NCBI RefSeq assembly: GCF_018403185.1
Contig: NZ_BOSE01000001.1
Coordinates: 682,001-746,000 of the forward strand
Reading direction: 5' to 3'
Length of the DNA: 64,000 nt
Source: Paenibacillus montaniterrae
GTDB lineage: Bacteria > Bacillota > Bacilli > Paenibacillales > Paenibacillaceae
The notes beneath the pieces are model-generated. The model was not told the origin of the DNA. It worked only from the letters and a program-made list of their open reading frames with translations, and searched no databases. Positions within the stretch are counted from its first letter, which is position 1. Each line of letters opens with the position of its first letter. The position numbers were made by a program, and so were the translations under genes. Shown piece after piece: positions 24,489 through 33,061 of the stretch.

Positions 24489-26057
24489 TTAAGCTTTCGG
24501 CTGCTCCTCACGCTCCAGACTTCTCTCTGCCAGCTTCCAGCGCTGCCTAATATCTGATTGCTCATTCCAGGTGCTGCGCTGCTGCAGCGCCCGCTGTAGC
24601 GGCTGCACCCCTTCCACAAGCCGCCTATCGGTGGTGAGCGAGATCAGCAGCTCAATATACTTCTGCGCCAGTGCACACAGCTGCTCGCGCGCTCCTTGCG
24701 CATAGGCCTCTGCAACTGCCCGCAGATCGTCACTGTGCAGGCGCTCTGCTAAAGCAAAGCGCTGCTCAACCGTAAGCCAGCAGACGTATATGGCAGCCTT
24801 GGTCAGCGCGGGTGACACAAGCCAGCTCGGCAGCGTTCGGTACTCAAAGCCGCCGTGAAACTGCTTGCGATAATCGCCCAGACCGCCAAATTTATCATTG
24901 CGTGCTTTGCCCGACTCATCGGCCAGAGCAGCAAATGGCAATGCCAGCATGACGTCTAGCAGCCGCAGCAGCCTCGGCGTAAGCGGAATGCCGCTTACGT
25001 GAAGATGGCCGCCAAGCGCCACTCCCTTGATGGGCATAGCGCCTGCCTGCCAGCGCAGATTCTGCTCAGCTGCGAGCTCATTGAGCTCCTTCAAAAGTCT
25101 ATGCAAGGTTGCAAACAGTCTCGCAGGATGGCTTGCAGGGCGGGGACGCAGCTCAACAATCGGATAGATCAGCTTATTTTTGTAAAGCAGCGCGTCAATG
25201 CCGATTTCCTCGCTTGTGTAATCCAAAAGTATGCTGGAGGCTGATACAAGCTTGTTCGACTCATCTACGAAAATGAGCTCGGGATCTGCCCCCAGCCTGA
25301 ACGGCTGCTCGCGATCCAATTCCCAGCTTTCCAGCCAGCGGTTTAGCGATTCGTTCAGAATTGCCCGATCTAGCGGCTGCTGCTGCTCGATCGACCATGC
25401 ATCGCGAATCGCCAGGCTGCCTGTTCCGCTTATCGCAACAAGCACTGATCCGACATCAAGCCACAGCGCATAAAGCGCCCGCGCTGCTGCCGTCTCTAGC
25501 GCCCTCAACGTCACCTCAGGCAGCTCCTGCTCATCATGCTCAATCATCCCTTGCGCATCCCGCAGCACAGCGTGCGGCTCTCCTAGCGGCCCTAGATCAG
25601 CATCTACTCGGCGCCAGCAAAGCAGGCAATGATCGATGCAGTGCACCAGATAAAGCCGTTCGTCGCGGAGCTGCTCATCAATTCGCAGCCTTGCAGCCTG
25701 CCAGCGCTGACGTTTCTGCTGCTGCGTCATATCCCTCAAACGCTTTAAGCCAGCATTAATGCTCGCCCGTTCCAGACAGTAGCCTGCGCCTGCATCATTC
25801 TGGAGCAGAACGAGCGGCTCGCTGCCAGGCGCTGAGGAGGCAGGAGCTACTGAAGTTGTTGGAGCTGTCTGAGCTTCTGGTTCTGCCTGAGCTTCTGGTT
25901 CTGCCTGAGCTGTTGAAGCTGAAGAGTCCATCAGCCCCTGCTTCTCCGCCTTGCTCAGCAAAGCCATCAGCGCCTTGCCTTCAAACAAATCAGCCAGCTC
26001 CTGCAAGCGAAGCCGGGCTTCTCCTTGCTGCTTTTGCAGCCATAAATGTTTGCTCAT
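24489..26057 (-). CDS. PhiEco32-like COOH-NH2 ligase type 2 (putative amidoligase)
   Basis: I chose the ATG at 26057, 8 bases after AAGGATG (522 residues); the longer frame would begin inside the upstream terminator region. The C-terminal half carries the ATP-grasp-like amidoligase signature: LGADPELIFVDE, IGIDALLYKNKLIYPIVELRPRP (split), ALGGHLHVSG, DKFGGLGDYRKQ and FEYRTLPSWLVSP. The N-terminal half has a linker with repeated EAQAEP units. Members were predicted to form amide bonds in peptide tags or cell-surface polymers; the substrate here is unknown. It lies immediately downstream of cotE, after a terminator. Confidence 0.82.
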   Translation of the reverse strand: MSKHLWLQKQQGEARLRLQELADLFEGKALMALLSKAEKQGLMDSSASTAQAEPEAQAEPEAQTAPTTSVAPASSAPGSEPLVLLQNDAGAGYCLERASINAGLKRLRDMTQQQKRQRWQAARLRIDEQLRDERLYLVHCIDHCLLCWRRVDADLGPLGEPHAVLRDAQGMIEHDEQELPEVTLRALETAAARALYALWLDVGSVLVAISGTGSLAIRDAWSIEQQQPLDRAILNESLNRWLESWELDREQPFRLGADPELIFVDESNKLVSASSILLDYTSEEIGIDALLYKNKLIYPIVELRPRPASHPARLFATLHRLLKELNELAAEQNLRWQAGAMPIKGVALGGHLHVSGIPLTPRLLRLLDVMLALPFAALADESGKARNDKFGGLGDYRKQFHGGFEYRTLPSWLVSPALTKAAIYVCWLTVEQRFALAERLHSDDLRAVAEAYAQGAREQLCALAQKYIELLISLTTDRRLVEGVQPLQRALQQRSTWNEQSDIRQRWKLAERSLEREEQPKA

Positions 26058-26091
26058 AGACCAGGCATCCTTCACATAGGTTTTCGTCCAT

Positions 26092-26118
26092 AAAAAAACG
26101 AAGAGGGCTTCCGCCCTC
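26092..26118 (-). terminator. Rho-independent terminator of cotE
   Basis: GAGGGC, GGAA loop, GCCCTC followed by TTCGTTTTTTT on the minus strand, 50 bases after the cotE stop. Confidence 0.92.
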
Positions 26119-26167
26119 AAGTTTGTCGTGTATCGACATATGATATAACAGATTTGTTACTAAGATA

Positions 26168-26728
26168 CTAAATTTCTTCGTCCAGCAATTCATCCAAGTC
26201 GTCAAACTCTTCTGTCTCGCCTTCATAGTCGAAGTCTTTGCCATCCGGGTCCGGGCAGCCACCAGGCACAACCGCAACAGATACCTTTGTCTCCGCAATA
26301 ATTTCAACAGCAAATTCACGCTCCACACGGACAACTACCGAGTTTCCGTTGGCAGAAATATTCGCTTCAATACAGTTTGGCTCTGTAATGGACTCTGCGA
26401 ATACTTCTGTCGTGGAAGCGCGATGCTTCGGATCGAGATAATATAAAGGTACATTTTCCACAAACTGAACGCTTTCCTTCGCGACATCCGTTTGTGAATT
26501 GTTGTTGTACGAGTACCAAATATTAATGTCATAAGTACCGATTACTTCAACACCATTACTTGATTTGACCGCCTCATACTTTGTGTTTATCACCCATGCA
26601 CCGAGAATACTCGTAGGACGATGCGGTGGGGTGATAGTATGAGTGGATGTACTAAACTTACGACCTTTCCCGCAAACAGCCTTCGTAATAATTTCTCTGC
26701 AACGTAGCTGTTTATTTCCTCTGGTCAT
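26168..26728 (-). CDS. cotE: Spore outer coat morphogenetic protein CotE
   Basis: The ATG at 26728 follows GGAGGAGG by about 8 bases (186 residues). The sequence tracks Bacillus CotE: CREIITKAVCGKGRKFS, PTSILGAWVINTKYEA, GTYDINIWYSYNNNSQTDV, EPNCIEANISANGNSVVVRVERE (in pieces) and a very acidic C-terminus (EEFDDLDELLDEEI). CotE guides outer coat assembly in the mother cell and the acidic tail recruits coat proteins. The gene lies on the mutS side as in Bacillus, where cotE and mutS are close neighbours. A sigma-E-like promoter is upstream. Confidence 0.95.
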   Translation of the reverse strand: MTRGNKQLRCREIITKAVCGKGRKFSTSTHTITPPHRPTSILGAWVINTKYEAVKSSNGVEVIGTYDINIWYSYNNNSQTDVAKESVQFVENVPLYYLDPKHRASTTEVFAESITEPNCIEANISANGNSVVVRVEREFAVEIIAETKVSVAVVPGGCPDPDGKDFDYEGETEEFDDLDELLDEEI

Positions 26729-26761
26729 CGACTTAACCTCCTCCATACAATCATTCACTTA

Positions 26762-26790
26762 AGTGTATGCAAGTGCTAGGCGTTTGTTGA
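26762..26790 (-). promoter_or_regulatory. Candidate sigma-E promoter of cotE
   Basis: Minus strand: CATACACT at 26762-26769 is a perfect match to the sigma-E -10 (CATACAMT). A weaker -35, TCAACAA (5 of 7), lies 14 bases upstream. The start codon is 34 bases downstream, and cotE is sigma-E dependent in Bacillus. Confidence 0.6.
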
Positions 26791-26956
26791 TTACTGTAGT
26801 CCTACAAATCCAAACTATTTTTCTTCAAAAGGTATTTTATCGCTCCGAACCTCTTGAACTTGCACGTCAAGTATGTATGACGGAGTCGCAGCCTACATCA
26901 ACGCCCATCCGAATTCGACCCGAATCTCCTTCTACATGCTAGTTCCATCATATGAA

Positions 26957-27011
26957 AAAAGAGCTTATCCTATGACACATCGCAAAAAATGTGAATAGAA
27001 TAAGCTCTTTT
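26957..27011 (-). terminator. Long-loop terminator before array B
   Basis: On the minus strand AAAAGAGCTTA and TAAGCTCTTTT pair, with inner pairing of CTAT/ATAG and CACAT/ATGTG, and a run of six T follows. It isolates cotE from read-through of the aromatic-exporter-like gene and array B. Upstream of it, 26791-26956 shows no gene. Confidence 0.75.
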
Positions 27012-27190
27012 AAATCAGCGCTTCGGAGCAAACATCCTCCAGTCGCTTTTTAAATCAGCGCTTCGGAGCAAACATCCTCCAGTCGCTTTTTAAATCGTAA
27101 TGCTCTTATTGTAATTTTTAAGGTTGCATTACGATGTTAAAGGCGACTCACTTCGTTTTTCGGATGCTTGCTCCTTCGCTGTAGCTTTTT
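27011..27190 (+). repeat. Type I palindromic repeat, array B, with duplicated arm
   Basis: Same family as 21551-21712. The left 40 bases are present twice in exact tandem (27011-27050 and 27051-27090). Outer arms are one base shorter on both sides than in array A (GGAGCAAACATCC / GGATGCTTGCTCC); inner ATCGTAATGC / GCATTACGAT is unchanged. Confidence 0.92.
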
Positions 27191-27345
27191 GAGGGCAGGA
27201 CCAAGAAGATGGCACGATACTAGAACGCGAGGAGCGCAGCGTAGGCCAACTGCTACGTGAGCACCGGAGCGTTCGGTAGCGTGACATCTTCGCCGTCGAG
27301 TTCGCCCCAACGCATCACATCGTCATCAAAGTCGGCTTTTTAAAC
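27191..27345 (+). repeat. Type II palindromic repeat, copy B1 (left end replaced)
   Basis: Type II unit lacking GTTTAAAAAGTCGGCTTT on the left; instead it joins the type I unit through GAGGGCAGGACCAAGAAG. Inner stem is GAAGATGGCACG / CGTGACATCTTC and GAACGC / GCGTTC. The same junction occurs in array C. Confidence 0.92.
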
Positions 27346-27362
27346 TTCCCCTTCCAATGAGA

Positions 27363-27530
27363 GTTTAAAAAGTCGGCTTTCAGGACCAAGAAGCTTGGAC
27401 GCTAGTAGAAAACGAGGAGCGCAGCGTAGGCCAAAAGCTACGTGAGCACCGCAGTTTTCGCTAGCGTTCAAGATTCGCCGTCGATTCAACTACGAAGCTC
27501 AGCATCGTCATCAAAGTCGGCTTTTTAAAC
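27363..27530 (+). repeat. Type II palindromic repeat, copy B2
   Basis: A 168-bp unit with stem GAAGCTTGGACGCTAG / CTAGCGTTCAAGATTC and GAAAAC / GTTTTC. Its right terminal bases overlap the end of the next gene: the TAA stop at 27525-27527 is part of the CTTTTTAAAC end. Confidence 0.93.
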
Positions 27531-28484
27531 TTCCCCCTCTACCTTTTTGCGCTTGAATTTTTGTGCTATGTCCAAGTACCTCCCCACCTCATGCATCAGC
27601 ATAAGCAGGGTGGCGCGAATTTCAAATTCATCGCGCGTTTTGGGCAGCTCCATCGCGCGAAACTGCTCGCTAAGCTGCTGCAGCTTCACCTTGACCGTGC
27701 CAACGTATACCTCTGAGCGCGTATCCTCGGCCAGCTGCTCCAGCAGCTCGGCAATCCGCTCGCTGTGCTCGAGCTTGCCGTGTATGTATGCGACCATTTC
27801 CATCATATCGTCAATGGCCTCCAGCTGCTGATTTCTCATCGAGAAGTAAGTCGACCAATACGAATCGTAATCCCAGAAGCGATTTTCCTTGTTGCGCACT
27901 GAGATCTCCGCTCCTCTTTTTATCGCCGCCTCTGCCTCCAGCAGCTCTGCACCGCTCCACACATAGCTTGGATCGCGCAGCGTCTTCGCCAGCTTGTTAA
28001 AAATGTGGTAGTAGTTCTGCTCGATCGTTTCGCGCAGCTGCTGTATTTCGCGGTCATCCTTAGGCATGTACACCATATTAATGAGCGTTGCCGAGCCTAA
28101 TCCGACCAGCAGCAGGCAAATTTCATTCCAGATCAAGCCAGGCGTCACCTCGCCAGCACCATATAAATGAAATACGATAACACAGCTCGTCACAATGCCT
28201 TCCTTTAGCTGAAAGCGGGACATGATCGGAAATGAGACTAAAATAAAAATCGCCACTGTCCAGTAATAAAAGCCCAGCAGCACAAAAATAATCGAAGCAA
28301 AGGCCAAGCCGAGCACCGAGGCAACAAAGCGGGCAACGGTTTTCGTAATGCCCTTCATCCTTGTTACCTCGACGCCGAGAATAGCCAGTATGCCCGCCGA
28401 GAGCACATATTCCAGCTGAAAATAATTTGCGACATAAATGGCCAATATTGCGGCTATCGCTGTTTTAATGACACGTATCCCCAT
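27525..28484 (-). CDS. Aromatic acid exporter (ArAE/FUSC-like) family membrane protein
   Basis: The ATG at 28484 follows GGAG by 8 bases (319 residues). Six hydrophobic segments in the N-terminal half (about 5-150: VIKTAIAAILAIYVANYF, AGILAILGVEVTR, then further segments) are followed by a long soluble helical C-terminal half (ETIEQNYYHIFNKLAKTL ...). This is the layout of Bacillus YqjA/YgaE-type proteins of the aromatic acid exporter family. The transported substrate is not known. The last two codons plus stop coincide with the end of type II repeat B2. Confidence 0.85.
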   Translation of the reverse strand: MGIRVIKTAIAAILAIYVANYFQLEYVLSAGILAILGVEVTRMKGITKTVARFVASVLGLAFASIIFVLLGFYYWTVAIFILVSFPIMSRFQLKEGIVTSCVIVFHLYGAGEVTPGLIWNEICLLLVGLGSATLINMVYMPKDDREIQQLRETIEQNYYHIFNKLAKTLRDPSYVWSGAELLEAEAAIKRGAEISVRNKENRFWDYDSYWSTYFSMRNQQLEAIDDMMEMVAYIHGKLEHSERIAELLEQLAEDTRSEVYVGTVKVKLQQLSEQFRAMELPKTRDEFEIRATLLMLMHEVGRYLDIAQKFKRKKVEGEV

Positions 28485-28529
28485 AGTTGCAGCTCCTACG
28501 TTAGTATATGTCACTAGTATAACGATTCC

Positions 28530-29339
28530 TTAGCGATCTTTCCAGCCAGATGTGACCTTCCCTTCCAACATACTGACAGCCTGATACATAAATGTCGCGA
28601 CAAAAGCAATCACGACAAGCGTCGACAGCACCAACGTGAAATTGAATACCTGGAAGCCGTAAATGATCAAGTAGCCCAGTCCAATACGCGCAACAAGAAA
28701 CTCGCCAACTATGACCCCAATCCAGGCAAGGCCGACATTCACCTTTAGCGTAGAAATAATAACGGGAAATGCTGCCGGCAATATGACATAATAGAAGCTT
28801 TGGAAGCGAGTAGCGCCAAACAGGGCCGCCACCTTGAGCAAGCCCTCTTCCGTTTCGCGAAAGCGATTATAAATGTTTATCGTTGTAATGATTACTGTAA
28901 CAAGCAGCGTAATCGCCACAATCGAGCCGAAGCCTGGCCCGAGCCCAACGATAAGCAGCGGACCGAGCGCAACCTTGGGCATGCTGTTCAGCACAACGAG
29001 TATAGGGTCAGCGACGCGGGCTGCAAACGGAAACCACCACAGCAGCGCAGCAATGAGCGTGCCGAGCAATGTTCCCAAGAGAAAGCCGGCAATTGTTTCA
29101 GCAACTGTGATGCCAATATGCGGCAGCATGCTGCCGTCCAGCAACGATGTGTACAGATGATTGGCGATTTTGCTGGGCGAGCTGAATATGAGCGGATCGA
29201 TTAGCCGCGCGTTGCTGCTGTATTCCCATAATCCAATAAAGCCGATTAGCAGCAGAATCTGCGTGAGCAGCACGAGCAAGCTTTTACGGCGCATCTTTTC
29301 TTTATATTGCTTATGAAGTGCTTGTATTGGCACGTTCAT
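28530..29339 (-). CDS. ABC importer permease (SsuC/TauC/ThiX-like)
   Basis: The ATG at 29339 follows GGAGGAGGGG and starts one base after the ATPase gene stop (269 residues). About six membrane segments (first at about 20-38) and the EAA loop ATRFQSFYYVILPAAFPVI are present, as in permeases for sulfonates, nitrate/taurine or pyrimidine precursors. It is the third gene of a binding protein-ATPase-permease operon. Confidence 0.92.
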   Translation of the reverse strand: MNVPIQALHKQYKEKMRRKSLLVLLTQILLLIGFIGLWEYSSNARLIDPLIFSSPSKIANHLYTSLLDGSMLPHIGITVAETIAGFLLGTLLGTLIAALLWWFPFAARVADPILVVLNSMPKVALGPLLIVGLGPGFGSIVAITLLVTVIITTINIYNRFRETEEGLLKVAALFGATRFQSFYYVILPAAFPVIISTLKVNVGLAWIGVIVGEFLVARIGLGYLIIYGFQVFNFTLVLSTLVVIAFVATFMYQAVSMLEGKVTSGWKDR

Positions 29340-29340
29340 G

Positions 29341-30129
29341 CTACCCCTCCTCCCTTTCCATCTCTTCGTCCAGCTCATGCCATATTTCATCAAAGCAAGC
29401 CTGGTAAAGCGGATGCTTTCTCGCTTCAATCGGTCCAGCTTCTTTTAGCTCGCGCGGGATCGTGATGATTTTGCGTATATGGCCAGGGTTTCTGCCAAGC
29501 ACGACAACACGATTACTGATTGCTACCGCCTCAGACAAATCATGTGTGACTAAAATAGCCGTTTTGCCTAAACGACCCAGCGTCGTTTGCACCAGCTCCT
29601 CGAGCTGCATTTTAATATGGAGATCAAGCGCTGAAAACGGCTCATCCAGCAGCAGCAAGTCAGGATCGGTAATTAACGTCCGTGCCAAAGCGACTCGCTG
29701 CCTCATGCCGCCCGACAGCTGATGCGGATACTTATGAGCAGATTGCTCCAAGCCAAGCTCATCCAGCAGCGACACAATTTTCTGCTTTGACTTTGCATCG
29801 GCTTTTCCGCTAATTTCCAAGCCCAGCATCACATTTTGCATAATGGTGCGCCAAGGGAACAAATAATCCTGCTGCTGCATATAGCCAAGGCGGGGCGAAG
29901 GCGAGGAAATCGTTTCGCCCATGACCTTCAATTCGCCGTAGGTAGGGGCCAGCAAGCCGGCGATCATATTTAGAATGGTCGTTTTGCCGCAGCCGCTCGG
30001 ACCGACGAGGCTAATAAATTCTCCTTTGTAGACAACAAGATTAATATGCTGGACAGCAAGATGGGCACCAGACGCATTAACGTAAATATGTGACAGTTCT
30101 TTAAGTTCCAGTACCTTTTCTTTGTTCAT
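29341..30129 (-). CDS. ABC importer ATPase (SsuB/TauB-like)
   Basis: 262 residues: Walker A GPSGCGKTT near 43, Q-loop MQQQDYLFPW, signature LSGGMRQR near 140, Walker B LLLLDEPFSALD, and H-loop THDLSEA. It energises uptake by the permease next door. ATG follows AAGGAGA; the gap to the binding-protein gene is 25 bases. The family is typical of sulfonate, nitrate and thiamine-precursor importers. Confidence 0.95.
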   Translation of the reverse strand: MNKEKVLELKELSHIYVNASGAHLAVQHINLVVYKGEFISLVGPSGCGKTTILNMIAGLLAPTYGELKVMGETISSPSPRLGYMQQQDYLFPWRTIMQNVMLGLEISGKADAKSKQKIVSLLDELGLEQSAHKYPHQLSGGMRQRVALARTLITDPDLLLLDEPFSALDLHIKMQLEELVQTTLGRLGKTAILVTHDLSEAVAISNRVVVLGRNPGHIRKIITIPRELKEAGPIEARKHPLYQACFDEIWHELDEEMEREEG

Positions 30130-30154
30130 GAGCAGGTCTCCTTATCGCAGGCTG

Positions 30155-31156
30155 CTACTTGATTGCTTCTTCTGCAAATGAAGTATTGACGATTTCGCTA
30201 TGCTCGGTTCGTTCGGTCAGCTCGCCTGCACTCGTCATAATGTCCAGTAAATTGTCCCACTCCGCTTGATCGACGATCGGGTCTGTCGCATAGGAGCCTT
30301 GCTCCTTGTAGCGGGCGATTGAGCTTTCCATAATATCGAGGTCCACGTTGTCAAAGTACGGGGCAACGACCTCGGCAATTTCCGCCGCAGAGTGCTCCTC
30401 TACCCACTGCTGCGCCTTATATACAGCATTGGTGAAGCCTTGAACAACATCGCTGTTTTTGTCAATATAGCTTTGCTTCGTCATGAATACGGTATATGGC
30501 AGCAATCCGCTTTCCACACCGAAAGAAGCGACGACATAACCGATCCCTTCCTTTTCAAAAATAGAAGCTGTCGGCTCAAACAGCTGGACAAATTCACCGG
30601 TGCCCGAGGAAAAGGCAGGCGCAATGTTGGCAAAGTCAACATTTTGAATGAGCTCAAGATCGCCATGCGGATCGATCCCATGCTTTTTCAGCGTAAACTC
30701 TCCCGCCATTTGCGGCATGCCTCCTTTGCGTTGACCAAGGAATGTTTTATTTCTCAAGCTCTCCCAATCAAAGCTGTCGCTTGGCTCGCGGGCAACGAGA
30801 AAGGTGCCGTCAGTTTGCGTTAGCTGGGCAAAATTAATCACCGGATCATCGCTGCCCTGCTGCGTTACATAAATCGAGGTTTCCGAGCCAACCAAGGCAA
30901 CATCAATTACGTTGGACAGCAGCGAGGTCATCGTTTTGTCGCCGCCTGGTGTAGTGGTCAGCTCAACGTCAATTCCTTCCTCGGCAAAAAAGCCTTTCTC
31001 GATCGCCACATATTGCGGCGCATAAAATAAAGAACGTGTTACCTCGCCGATCCGCACGACTGTATGTTCATTGCTGCTTTTGCCACAGCTGCTTAACACC
31101 AGTGTGCCAGCGAGAATCAGGACCAGCACGACAAGAAGTGTCTTGCCAGTTTTCAT
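30155..31156 (-). CDS. ABC importer substrate-binding lipoprotein (NMT1/THI5-like)
   Basis: 333 residues with a lipoprotein signal (LVLSSCGK, Cys about residue 25). VRIGEVTRSLFYAPQYVAIEKGFFAEEGIDVEL (split) is the classic N-terminal lobe of the NMT1/SsuA family, and LVGSETSIYV follows. It is the first gene of the operon after a GGAGGAGGG site. Candidate ligands are aliphatic sulfonates, taurine, or a thiamine pyrimidine precursor. I saw no TPP riboswitch or SAM riboswitch in the 31157-31350 leader, so sulfur or thiamine control is unsupported. Confidence 0.9.
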   Translation of the reverse strand: MKTGKTLLVVLVLILAGTLVLSSCGKSSNEHTVVRIGEVTRSLFYAPQYVAIEKGFFAEEGIDVELTTTPGGDKTMTSLLSNVIDVALVGSETSIYVTQQGSDDPVINFAQLTQTDGTFLVAREPSDSFDWESLRNKTFLGQRKGGMPQMAGEFTLKKHGIDPHGDLELIQNVDFANIAPAFSSGTGEFVQLFEPTASIFEKEGIGYVVASFGVESGLLPYTVFMTKQSYIDKNSDVVQGFTNAVYKAQQWVEEHSAAEIAEVVAPYFDNVDLDIMESSIARYKEQGSYATDPIVDQAEWDNLLDIMTSAGELTERTEHSEIVNTSFAEEAIK

Positions 31157-31350
31157 AGTAATCCCTCCTCCATCTTTGTTTTTGTTTTTGCTGTAGCTGC
31201 TGTGATGGACAACTTCACAAGCATGTGTCAGCTCGACATGTAACTAGTTGACCTTGTCCCTGCGCAAATGGACTAATGCTGCGAAGAGATAGGACTTTTG
31301 TGGTGGTATAGCCTATTCATTTACAAATAAGGTGGTGCGTATTTAAAGGA

Positions 31351-31408
31351 AAAAAGCCTCTGAGCAAGGCCCCGATTCTTGGGAGCCAGTGCGTGCAGAG
31401 ACTTTTTG
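31351..31408 (-). terminator. Rho-independent terminator of the M32 carboxypeptidase gene
   Basis: Minus strand AAAAGTCTCTG pairs with CAGAGGCTTTTTT (one G-U), with inner GGCTCC/GGGGCC pairing and a six-T tail. Confidence 0.85.
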
Positions 31409-31430
31409 CCTGTACTTGATATGCAATTGA

Positions 31431-32930
31431 TTACAGCTTGTAAATATCCGTATATTTTTCTTTCAAATATTGCGCCAAATACGCAGGATTAAGCGGCTCA
31501 TTCGTAATTTGCTCGACCAGCTCGGATGGCGACTTCAAGCGTCCATACTGATAAATACGTTCAGCCAGCCAATCCTTGATCGGATGAAGCTCACCCGCTT
31601 CAACCTTCTGCCAAATATCCGGCATTTGCTGCTGCAGCGTATTCATAAATTGCGCCGCATACATATTGCCCAGCGAATAGGATGGGAAATAGCCAAATGC
31701 TCCGCCCGACCAATGGACATCCTGCAGCACGCCTTCTGCATCGCTTGGCGGCTCGATGCCCAAATACTGCTTATATTTTTCATTCCAGACACGCGGCAAA
31801 TCCTTCGCCTGCAGCCCTTCATTAAAGATCATTTTCTCGATTTCATAGCGAATAATAATATGTAGGTTGTACGTAAGCTCATCAGCTTCTATTCGAATTA
31901 GCGACGGCTTAACAATATTGTTGCCGCGGTAGAAGGTGTCGACATCGATTTCCGCCAATTGCGGGAAACGCTGCTGCAAATCACGATAGTATCGGTTCCA
32001 GAATGGGCGGCTGCGCCCGATTACATTTTCCCAAAAACGCGACTGCGACTCGTGAATCCCCATCGATGTGCCTGTGCAAAGCGTTGTGCCAACAAGCTGC
32101 TCGCTAATATTTTGCTCATAAAGCGCATGACCGCCTTCGTGAATCGTGCCGAACAAGGCGCTCGTCACATCGTCTGCCAAATAACGAGTCGTAATCCGCA
32201 CGTCATGAGGGTTCAAGCCAGTCGCAAACGGATGTACGCTTTCGTCAAGCCGTCCGGCATCAAAGTCGAAGCCCATTTGCTTCAAAATAAACAAGCTGTA
32301 TTCCTTCTGCGCAGCAATATCGAACTGGCCTTCAAGAAAATCGGTGCGCGGCTGATGCGGGCTGCTGGCAATTTGCTCAGCAAGCGGAACCAGCTCATCT
32401 CTCAGCTCGCCAAAAATTTGGTCCAGCTGCTGCACGGTCATACCTGGCTCATACTGATCGAGCAATGTATCGTAGCGCGTTTCCTTTACTCCCCACAGGT
32501 CGATCATTTGATTGGTCAGCTCGATAATTTGCTCGAGATATGGCTGGAAGCTGGCATAATCATTGTTTTGCTTGCATAGCTCCCAATTGTTTTCTGCCTG
32601 TGCAGTCAGCACGACATACCTTTGATACAGCTCAGGCGGGATTTTTACGCTGCGATCATACTCCTTGCGCGTTTCCTGAACGAGTCTGCGATTCAGCTCA
32701 TCCAGCTGCTCCCAGTTGTGCTCGCTTTCCAGCTCAGTCAGCAGCTGTCCCAGCTCCTGCGAGGTGGATAAGCGAAACATTTCGGACGACAGCGTTCCGA
32801 TCACCTCAGAGCGAATATCCATCCCTTTGCGCGGCGCGCCAGTTCGCAAATCCCAGTAAATGACGGCAAGCGCTTCTTCATATTGCTTGATTTTCTGATT
32901 AATATCGCGAAATTGCTGCAAAACGGTCAT
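31431..32930 (-). CDS. Thermostable carboxypeptidase, peptidase family M32 (Taq type)
   Basis: 499 residues, full length for family M32. The zinc site HEGGHALYEQN near residue 262 supplies two His and the catalytic Glu; ESQSRFWENV near 290 gives the third ligand. IRYEIEKMIFNEGL and LGIEPPSDAEGVLQDVHWS are further M32 landmarks. It removes C-terminal residues with broad specificity in the cytoplasm. The start follows AAAGGGAG. It stands upstream of the ABC operon but is closed by its own terminator. Confidence 0.95.
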   Translation of the reverse strand: MTVLQQFRDINQKIKQYEEALAVIYWDLRTGAPRKGMDIRSEVIGTLSSEMFRLSTSQELGQLLTELESEHNWEQLDELNRRLVQETRKEYDRSVKIPPELYQRYVVLTAQAENNWELCKQNNDYASFQPYLEQIIELTNQMIDLWGVKETRYDTLLDQYEPGMTVQQLDQIFGELRDELVPLAEQIASSPHQPRTDFLEGQFDIAAQKEYSLFILKQMGFDFDAGRLDESVHPFATGLNPHDVRITTRYLADDVTSALFGTIHEGGHALYEQNISEQLVGTTLCTGTSMGIHESQSRFWENVIGRSRPFWNRYYRDLQQRFPQLAEIDVDTFYRGNNIVKPSLIRIEADELTYNLHIIIRYEIEKMIFNEGLQAKDLPRVWNEKYKQYLGIEPPSDAEGVLQDVHWSGGAFGYFPSYSLGNMYAAQFMNTLQQQMPDIWQKVEAGELHPIKDWLAERIYQYGRLKSPSELVEQITNEPLNPAYLAQYLKEKYTDIYKL

Positions 32931-33061
32931 GCTCGATCTCCCTTTCCCTATTGAATTTCATGCGGTGTCAAGCCGCTCAACATAAGGTTGCCTAACTCTA
33001 CATCTATATCTATAATCAACTATAACCGATTAAGCACAAAAATAACAAAGGTGATGAACAG

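Noticed and set aside
31157..31350. Possible riboswitch ahead of the ABC importer (thiamine or sulfur related)
   Set aside because: No TPP box (CUGAGA ... ACCUGAU) or S-box core was found on the coding strand, so nothing can be called.
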